From contig JASHQF010000062.1 in assembly GCA_030037695.1 (NCBI GenBank), positions 1-9,950 of the forward strand: DNA of 9,950 bases. The letters run 5' to 3'. The notes beneath the pieces were generated by a model that saw only the letters and a list, made by a program, of their open reading frames with translations, was not told the DNA's origin and did not search any database. This stretch comes from Thermoplasmata archaeon (GTDB lineage Archaea; Thermoplasmatota; Thermoplasmata; Lutacidiplasmatales; UBA184). The translations under genes were made by a program, and so were the position numbers. Shown piece by piece: positions 1 to 4,390 of this stretch (the stretch's first letter is position 1; each line of letters opens with the position of its first letter).

Positions 1-2
1 CC

Positions 3-977
3 CTCCTCCCAACCTTTTTCGATGCCGGACGCGTTCGTACCGTTGCTCACGCGGCTGAGCAGCTCCCGCTGCTACCGCCGCCGGGCGGGACACGGACCAC
101 GACCGCAGGCTTCCTGAGCGGGACGCGGCAGGCGTGGGCCTCGGCCTGGCTCCGCGAGAACCTGGAGCACAGCTTTCCGTTCCTCCTCGGCGGAGCGGCG
201 CTCGCCGCGGTCGGGGTCTGGTTCGAGCTCACCCAGGCGCCTCGATCGGCCGGGCACCCCTCGCTGTGGATCCTCCTCGCGGGGCTCGGTCTGACCCTGG
301 CGGCGGGGGGCGTGGCCCTGACGCTCGTCGACGAGCCGACGGAACCGGTGTCCGCCCCATCCGAACAGGGCGATTATGTCTGGGTCGAGCGCACGGAGTG
401 GGAGCGTCTGCAAGGAGGATCTACTGCCCCGGAACCGCCAGCGTGGGAAGAGGAGGCCGCGGGTGACTCAACGCCGACTGGGCCAGAGTTCAACCCGCCC
501 GCCGCCCCCCTGCCCATCGCACCGACGTCGGGAGGTCCCCTGACACCGAGGCCCGCAGCGGCCCCGTCCAGCGCTGCGGCGGCACCCGTACCGCCCGCAA
601 CGAGCAATTCACCGCCTCCCGCCGGTCCGGGGCTCGCCCGGGGCCCGGCCTCCGGGCCCGCCCCCGGTTCCTCGACCTCCCTGCCCCCTCTGACCACCAA
701 GCCGCCCGTCTGGCTCGAGGGGCCGATGAAGGAGCTCGAATCGGTCCTGGCGGAGGTGGAGAAGACCGCCACGAGCGTTGCCCTCCCCCCGATCGTGCGC
801 CCGTCGGCTCCCGTCGCGGTCGTCCCCTGCATCTCCTGCGGCACTTCGGTGACGTCGTTCTCGGAGCAGACGTGCATCGTCTGCGACCGCCCGATGTGCG
901 ACGCCTGCCTCGACCAGAGCGTGATCGGGGGACGGCCCGCGATCTGCCCTAACTGCTACGCCCACCGCGGGACGTAG
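3..977 (+). CDS. Membrane protein with C-terminal eight-cysteine zinc module (5' end missing)
   Basis: The frame is open from the left edge, with no ATG, GTG or TTG before the membrane segments, so the true start lies outside the window; 324 residues are visible. Two hydrophobic stretches at visible residues about 59-76 and 89-108 (FLLGGAALAAVGVWF; WILLAGLGLTLAAGGVALTLV) look like a transmembrane hairpin. A short Trp-containing segment (YVWVERTEWERL) follows, then about 120 residues of Pro/Ala/Ser-rich, probably disordered linker. The C-terminus has four CxxC pairs or equivalents (C276/C279, C291/C294, C299/C302, C315/C318), a pattern typical of a double zinc-binding treble-clef or ribbon module. 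I infer a membrane-anchored protein presenting a cytoplasmic zinc module for protein or nucleic-acid binding. No specific family is recognised. It ends 25 bases before a strong hairpin shared with a convergent gene. Confidence 0.8.
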   Translation, partial: LLPTFFDAGRVRTVAHAAEQLPLLPPPGGTRTTTAGFLSGTRQAWASAWLRENLEHSFPFLLGGAALAAVGVWFELTQAPRSAGHPSLWILLAGLGLTLAAGGVALTLVDEPTEPVSAPSEQGDYVWVERTEWERLQGGSTAPEPPAWEEEAAGDSTPTGPEFNPPAAPLPIAPTSGGPLTPRPAAAPSSAAAAPVPPATSNSPPPAGPGLARGPASGPAPGSSTSLPPLTTKPPVWLEGPMKELESVLAEVEKTATSVALPPIVRPSAPVAVVPCISCGTSVTSFSEQTCIVCDRPMCDACLDQSVIGGRPAICPNCYAHRGT

Positions 978-1002
978 CGGAGCGTCCGAGCTCGGCTATT
1001 GG

Positions 1003-1029
1003 GCGCAGGGGGCGTGAGGCCCCCTGCGC
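1003..1029. terminator. Bidirectional hairpin between convergent genes
   Basis: A perfect 11-bp inverted repeat (GCGCAGGGGGC, loop GTGAG, GCCCCCTGCGC) fills the gap between the TAG stop at 975-977 (plus) and the TAG stop at 1031-1033 (minus). There is no U-tract on either side, so it is not a classical intrinsic terminator. Its exact placement between two convergent stops suggests transcript-end formation or 3' protection for both genes. Confidence 0.6.
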
Positions 1030-1030
1030 T

Positions 1031-1246
1031 CTACGCCGGGCGCGCCCACCGGGACGAGGGGGTCGTCCCCAGGCGGAAGAGGGCGCGGCGCGGCCGGCGC
1101 ACTTCGTGGGAGCGGCATTGGACGCACCAGACGACGAGCTCGCCCGGCGCGGCGAGCTCCGGGGTGGGCATATGGGCCGATTCGTCGTGGCCGCAGCGGC
1201 GCCGGAGACACGGGTGCGAGCCACGAGGATGCACGGCAGGGCTCAA
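1031..1246 (-). CDS. Small cysteine/histidine protein, possible zinc ribbon
   Basis: 71 residues with a TTG start at 1246; a GTG at 1234 is an alternative and would shorten it by four residues. C13, C18, H20, C41 and C44 lie in a pattern (CLRRRCGH ... VVWCVQC) resembling small zinc-ribbon proteins, although the first pair is C-x4-C rather than C-x2-C. The tail is very basic (RRPRRALFR), compatible with nucleic-acid binding. Three things favour a real gene: the cysteine pattern, a TATA-like element about 30 bases upstream of the TTG, and a perfect hairpin two bases after the stop. No homologous family is recognised. In GC-rich DNA short open frames are common, so this stays a moderate call. 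Confidence 0.5.
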   Translation of the reverse strand: MSPAVHPRGSHPCLRRRCGHDESAHMPTPELAAPGELVVWCVQCRSHEVRRPRRALFRLGTTPSSRWARPA

Positions 1247-1272
1247 GGCCCGGATTCTATGCGCACTAATGC

Positions 1273-1280
1273 GTATTAAA
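1273..1280 (-). promoter_or_regulatory. TATA-like element for the small Cys/His protein gene
   Basis: TTTAATAC on the minus strand, in an AT-rich island (1258-1281) within GC-rich DNA, is centred 30 bases before the TTG start at 1246. This spacing would give a nearly leaderless archaeal transcript. The match to the TATA consensus is partial. Confidence 0.4.
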
Positions 1281-1297
1281 GCCTTCGACCCCCGACC

Positions 1298-1315
1298 CTC
1301 GGGCGTCAGCCCGAG
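1298..1315 (-). terminator. Hairpin overlapping the stop codon of the 78-residue gene
   Basis: CTCGGGC, loop of 4, GCCCGAG forms a perfect 7-bp stem that contains the TGA stop (1308-1306) of the minus-strand gene in its loop. It separates that gene from the promoter-like element of the next minus-strand gene. No T-run follows, so a role in termination or 3' stability is only inferred. Confidence 0.35.
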
Positions 1316-1542
1316 AGGGCGCGGAGCTGGCGGTTGACGTGCGCCGAGCGCTCCTTCTCGGAAAGCTCGCGCAGGTGGACGGAGATCGACAGGGTGCCGG
1401 TGACTTCGAGGGTCTCCCGGACGAACGGGAGCTTCACGCGCATCCGGTCGAGTCGGATGTCGACCTGGCCGTGGTGGTTCGACAGCGCGTCCATTACGTC
1501 GAGAAACGGGTTCGAGCCGCCGGAAGGGGTCGAAGGGGCCAT
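1306..1542 (-). CDS. Small hypothetical protein, 78 residues
   Basis: ATG start at 1542, TGA stop. Residues 1-11 are Pro/Ser/Gly rich. Residues 12-20 (PFLDVMDAL) can form an amphipathic helix, residues 27-57 alternate hydrophobic and polar residues like three beta-strands (QVDIRLDRMRV, ETLEVTGTLSISVHL), and the end (SEKERSAHVNRQLRAL) is a charged helix. This regular alternation and ordinary amino-acid composition look like a genuine small alpha/beta protein rather than a GC-driven shadow frame. I do not recognise the family. It is divergent from the SufR-like operon and shares its 168-base upstream region. A GGTG lies only two bases before the ATG, too close to be a normal ribosome site, and I see no convincing TATA box. 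Confidence 0.6.
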   Translation of the reverse strand: MAPSTPSGGSNPFLDVMDALSNHHGQVDIRLDRMRVKLPFVRETLEVTGTLSISVHLRELSEKERSAHVNRQLRALSG

Positions 1543-1549
1543 GGCACCT

Positions 1550-1580
1550 TATCGAAATGCTAGGATACGAACCTATCGAA
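1550..1580. repeat. Direct repeat TATCGAA in the divergent intergenic region
   Basis: TATCGAA occurs at 1550-1556 and again at 1574-1580, 24 bases apart (roughly two helical turns), just upstream of the minus-strand 78-residue gene. It could be a pair of regulator half-sites. The repeat is short and could be chance. Confidence 0.25.
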
Positions 1581-1582
1581 GG

Positions 1583-1602
1583 TGGCCGCAGACGCGCGGC
1601 CA
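1583..1602. promoter_or_regulatory. Perfect 7-bp inverted repeat, possible operator
   Basis: TGGCCGC and GCGGCCA flank a six-base spacer. The repeat is in the middle of the non-coding region between two divergent genes, about 80 bases before the TATA box of the SufR-like operon. GC-rich inverted repeats are frequent in such DNA, so the regulatory role is inferred from position only. Confidence 0.3.
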
Positions 1603-1643
1603 GCCCCCCGGGAACCGTTCAACGACCGCAATCGGGGAGATCG

Positions 1644-1658
1644 GAACTCGGGGAGTTC
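1644..1658. promoter_or_regulatory. Inverted repeat GAACTC-N3-GAGTTC upstream of the SufR-like operon promoter
   Basis: A perfect 6-bp inverted repeat with a three-base spacer, ending 24 bases before the TATA box at 1683. The operon's first gene encodes a SufR-like DNA-binding protein. Members of that family commonly bind inverted repeats near their own promoters, so this is the best candidate operator here. No experimental motif is being matched. Confidence 0.4.
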
Positions 1659-1680
1659 GTTCTATTTGTGAAGGAAATGG

Positions 1681-1690
1681 TGTATAAATT
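1681..1690 (+). promoter_or_regulatory. Archaeal TATA box of the SufR-like/SDR/QueA-like operon
   Basis: TGTATAAATT lies in otherwise GC-rich DNA with a purine-rich BRE-like stretch (GGAAAT) just upstream. The TATAAA core (1683-1688) is centred about 25 bases before the GTG at 1711. Transcription would therefore start at or within a few bases of the initiation codon, a leaderless mRNA typical of many archaea. Confidence 0.7.
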
Positions 1691-1710
1691 CCCGGAGGCT
1701 ATCGGAGAGC

Positions 1711-2358
1711 GTGGCAGGACCGATCGGCCGCAGGGACTCTCCGCGGCGCGGGCTTCTCGTCGCGCTCAAGCGGCTCCCCGGCGCCTCGCTGGCGGAGATC
1801 GCGGGCGCGCTCGGGGTCTCCAAGGTCGCCGCCCTGGGCCACCTCCGGGGGCTGGAGCACGAGGGGTTGGTCGAGCGAGCCTACCGCGCGGGCAAGGTCG
1901 GCCGCCCCCAGGTGACGTTCCGGCTCACCGCCGCGGCCACCTCGCTCTTCCCCCAGAGCTACGCCGAGATGTCGACGCACGCTCTCGACTTCGTGGAGCG
2001 CCGGCTCGGCCGACCGGCGGTCCGCGACCTCCTGGACGAACGCGCTCAGGAGGTGGCCGCGAGGAGCCGCCCTCGGATTCCCCGGGCCGCCCTCGCCGCC
2101 CGGGTCGACGAGCTGGCGAAGATCCGCACCGAGGGCGGCTACATGGCCGAGGTCGGCGCGCACCGAAGGGGTTCGGTCGAAATGCTGGAGCACAACTGCC
2201 CGATCCTCGCCCTCGCGGGCCGCTACCCGGAGGCGTGCGATGTCGAACGCAGGATGTTCGAGTCCCTCTTGGAGGCGAAGGTCGACGTCGCCCACCGTGT
2301 CGTCGCGGGCGACCCCGTCTGCCGGTTCCTGATCCGATCGCGGGCGGCCTCCGGATGA
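1711..2358 (+). CDS. SufR-like winged-helix regulator with candidate Fe-S cysteines
   Basis: 215 residues, GTG start chosen because it falls about 25 bases after a strong TATA box. Residues about 13-73 are a winged helix: a helix-turn-helix (ASLAEIAGALGVSKVAALGH), a recognition-helix end (LEHEGLVER) and a wing (GRPQVTFRLT), as in ArsR/SufR-type regulators. The C-terminal half carries C163, C176 and C204 in the contexts HNCPI, EACDVE and GDPVCRF, which match the cluster-binding region of SufR, the repressor of iron-sulfur cluster assembly genes. The classical SufR motif as I recall it has four cysteines; here the expected third position is Lys190, so the cluster would need another ligand (His195 is near) or have an open site. 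No suf genes are in the window. The stop overlaps the next gene by 4 bases (ATGA). It probably senses Fe-S or redox status and controls this operon and possibly the divergent gene. Confidence 0.82.
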   Translation: MAGPIGRRDSPRRGLLVALKRLPGASLAEIAGALGVSKVAALGHLRGLEHEGLVERAYRAGKVGRPQVTFRLTAAATSLFPQSYAEMSTHALDFVERRLGRPAVRDLLDERAQEVAARSRPRIPRAALAARVDELAKIRTEGGYMAEVGAHRRGSVEMLEHNCPILALAGRYPEACDVERRMFESLLEAKVDVAHRVVAGDPVCRFLIRSRAASG

Positions 2359-3089
2359 CGCCGACCGACGACCTTCGAGTGGCCGTCGTCACGGGGGCGA
2401 GCCGGGGGCTCGGTGCCGTGATCGCCGAGTTCCTGGCTCGGGACGGCTACCGGGTCGTCCTGGCAGCCCGGGGGCCGGGACCCCTCGCCTCCCTGGCGCA
2501 GCGACTCCGTGAGATCGGGGCGGAGGCGATCGAGGTCGTGGGCGACGTGAACGAGCCCTCCGTTCGCGAGCGGCTCGCCGAGGCGATCGCTACCGGTGGG
2601 AGGCTCGACCTGCTGGTGAACAATGCGAGCGAGCTAGGACCGTCCCCGCTCGTGGACCTTCTGGAACTCGCCCCCGAGGAGTTCGAGAGGATCCTTCGCG
2701 TGAACCTCCTCGCCCCGATCGCGCTCGTGCGCGCCCTGCTCGCTCCGCTCGAGCGGGCCGGCGGGCTCGTGGTGAACATCTCGAGCGACGCAGCCGTCGA
2801 AGGGTATCCGCGGTGGGGTGGGTACGGGGCCAGCAAAGCCGCGCTCGATCTCGCCACCCGGACCCTGGCCAAGGAGCTCCGCTCGAGGGGCATCGCCCTG
2901 GTCTCCGTCGACCCCGGCGACATGCGGACCGCGATGCACCAGGCCGCGTTCGTGGGCGAGGATATCTCCGATCGTCCGCTGCCCAGCGTCACTCTCCCGT
3001 TCTGGGCGTGGTTGGTCCATCAGCCGCGCGCGTCCGTCACGGGACTCCGCTTCCGCGCCCAGGCCGACCGCTGGGAGGTGCCCGCGTGA
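2355..3089 (+). CDS. Short-chain dehydrogenase/reductase (SDR)
   Basis: 244 residues, ATG start overlapping the TGA of the regulator gene, so translation is probably coupled; no clear ribosome site precedes it. A complete classical SDR is visible: the dinucleotide-binding motif TGASRGLG (13-20), an acidic GDV (63-65), NNAS (89-92), N117, catalytic S144, the YGASK active site (Y157, K161) and the DPGDM segment (187-190) after the active site. It should be a cytoplasmic NAD(P)-dependent oxidoreductase acting on a carbonyl or hydroxyl. Ala-Arg after the second strand (AARG, 37-40) suggests NADPH preference, weakly. The substrate cannot be deduced. Coupling to a QueA-like protein and an Fe-S-type regulator suggests a common pathway. 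The same open frame extends upstream to 1557 but only as a shadow of the regulator gene. Confidence 0.9.
   Translation: MTPTDDLRVAVVTGASRGLGAVIAEFLARDGYRVVLAARGPGPLASLAQRLREIGAEAIEVVGDVNEPSVRERLAEAIATGGRLDLLVNNASELGPSPLVDLLELAPEEFERILRVNLLAPIALVRALLAPLERAGGLVVNISSDAAVEGYPRWGGYGASKAALDLATRTLAKELRSRGIALVSVDPGDMRTAMHQAAFVGEDISDRPLPSVTLPFWAWLVHQPRASVTGLRFRAQADRWEVPA
3074..3080 (+). promoter_or_regulatory. Ribosome binding site deciding the QueA-like start
   Basis: GGAGGTG, a strong Shine-Dalgarno match inside the end of the SDR gene, lies five bases before the GTG at 3086. It fixes the start of the QueA-like protein there, although the open frame continues upstream to 2813. Confidence 0.65.
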
Positions 3090-4138
3090 GCACGGGCGCG
3101 CCGGCGGCGGGGCCGATCTCCCCGAAGCTCGCTGACCGCCCTCCGGAGGCCCGAGGAGTCGAACGGGACCGGGTCCGCCTCCTCGTGAGCGAGCCGCAGG
3201 GGGAGACCCATCGTCGGTTCGACGAGCTCCCCCAGCTCCTAGAGCCCGGCGACCTCCTCGTCGTGAACGAGAGCTCGATCATTCCCGCGAGCCTGCCCGC
3301 GCGGGGACCGCCCGGGGAGTTCCGGGTCCACCTCTCTACGCGGTACGGCGACGATCTTTGGCTCGCCGAGCCCCGCTGGGGGCCGGCCTCGCCGGGCCCG
3401 GTGCCGATCGCCGCGGGAGACTCCCTGCGACTCGCGGGGGTCCCCGGGCGGGTGCTGGGGGCGTACCCCGGGATCCCGAGGCTTGCGTTCCTTCGGGTCG
3501 ACGGAGGTCTTCCCGCCGCGATCGAAGCGGAGGGGGAGCCGATCCGGTACGGCTATCTGGCCGGAGCAGCGCCTCGCAGCGCGTACACGACCGTCTTCGG
3601 GCGGGTCCCGGGCAGCGTCGAGATGCCGAGCGCGGGCCGCCCGTTCACGGCGCGGCTCGTGGACCGCCTCCGTGCGCGGGGCGTGCGGTTCGCGCCGATC
3701 GTCCTCCACGCCGGGGTCTCGAGCCTCGAGGCCGGGGACGTTGACGGGGGTGGCCCCCCGGTCTTTCCGGAGCCGTTCGAGGTTCCCCGGTCCACGGCCC
3801 AGGCCATCGCGGAGACGCGCGCGCGAGGGGACCGGGTGATCGCTGTCGGCACCACCGTCGTCCGGGCGCTCGAGTCCGCGGTCGAAGGTTGTTCGGTCCG
3901 AGCCGCCCGGGGGTTCACGCGGCTGTACCTCTCCCCCGCCACCCCGGCTCGCGCGGCCGACGGATTGATCACGGGGTTCCACGAGGCGCGCACGACCCAC
4001 CTTGCGTTGCTCGGGGCGGTCGCGGGACCTCGGCTCGTCGAGAGAGCGTACACCGTGGCGCTCGGCGAGGGGTACCTCTGGCACGAGTTCGGGGACAGCC
4101 ATCTCCTGCTGCCGCGATCCGCGCGGGTGGCCGGATAG
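3086..4138 (+). CDS. Divergent QueA-like protein (SAM:tRNA ribosyltransferase-isomerase family)
   Basis: 350 residues from GTG, overlapping the SDR stop by 4 bases (GTGA); the length is normal for QueA. Family blocks are clear: LEPGDLLVVNESSIIPASL (52-70; bacterial QueA has PGDLLVFNDTRVIPARL), YTTVFGRVPGSVEMPSAGRPF (167-187; APTAGLHF in QueA), VIAVGTTVVRALES (251-264), DGLITGFHEARTTHL (292-306) and GYLWHEFGDSHLLLP (329-343). QueA transfers the ribosyl part of S-adenosylmethionine to 7-aminomethyl-7-deazaguanine in tRNA during queuosine synthesis. Here the usual HVGLGTF block reads HAGVSSL (208-214) and the following MHSE-type segment is replaced by PVFPEPF. These features recall a divergent branch I remember from Actinobacteria, whose function is uncertain. 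Archaea make archaeosine instead of queuosine and no other queuosine gene is visible, so the family is firm but the reaction is not. Transfer from bacteria is possible. Confidence 0.85.
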   Translation: MSTGAPAAGPISPKLADRPPEARGVERDRVRLLVSEPQGETHRRFDELPQLLEPGDLLVVNESSIIPASLPARGPPGEFRVHLSTRYGDDLWLAEPRWGPASPGPVPIAAGDSLRLAGVPGRVLGAYPGIPRLAFLRVDGGLPAAIEAEGEPIRYGYLAGAAPRSAYTTVFGRVPGSVEMPSAGRPFTARLVDRLRARGVRFAPIVLHAGVSSLEAGDVDGGGPPVFPEPFEVPRSTAQAIAETRARGDRVIAVGTTVVRALESAVEGCSVRAARGFTRLYLSPATPARAADGLITGFHEARTTHLALLGAVAGPRLVERAYTVALGEGYLWHEFGDSHLLLPRSARVAG

Positions 4139-4390
4139 AACCGCAACGGGGTGCCGTGGCCTCCCGTGGGCCGGTCCGCGTTCTCCGGCGCGATCGCCTA
4201 CGACGGCCCGTCGGGGAGTCTGGAGAGACCTATCACTAGCCTCGGGCGAGTCCCGAGCCGCGCAGCGGACGGCGCTCGACCGCGCAACGGTTCCCAATCC
4301 CCGTGCCTCTCGATGTCTCCGAGAAGCCCGAGTCCCCCGACGTCGGCCCGAAAGGGAACGGGAAGCGGACGGTGAGCGAGTCGCGGCGGC
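4139..4390. other. Non-coding gap between convergent genes
   Basis: About 250 bases between the stop of the QueA-like gene and the stop of the FG-GAP gene. Apart from inverted repeats (CGACGG-C-CCGTCG at 4201-4213, a hairpin at 4241-4257, and CCGACGTCGG at 4337-4346) I see no RNA gene, mobile element or credible small protein. The open frames crossing it have the biased composition of shadows. Confidence 0.5.
4241..4257 (+). terminator. Candidate 3' hairpin of the QueA-like operon
   Basis: CTCGGG, loop CGAGT, CCCGAG gives a perfect 6-bp stem 102 bases after the operon stop, in the convergent gap. It lacks a U-tract, so assignment as a terminator rests on position. Confidence 0.3.

Noticed and set aside
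1557..2354. Upstream extension of the SDR frame, which would give a 510-residue fusion.
   Set aside because: The extra part is antisensical Arg/Pro/Gly-rich sequence in the shadow of the SufR-like gene, and the SDR fold begins normally at 2355.
2813..3085. Upstream extension of the QueA-like frame to 441 residues.
   Set aside because: It only shadows the SDR gene; the strong GGAGGTG five bases before the GTG at 3086 and the normal family length favour 350 residues.
4285..4303. GGTTCCCAATCCCC in the convergent gap, resembling a tRNA T-arm.
   Set aside because: The loop lacks the TTCRANY pattern and no cloverleaf can be built around it on either strand.
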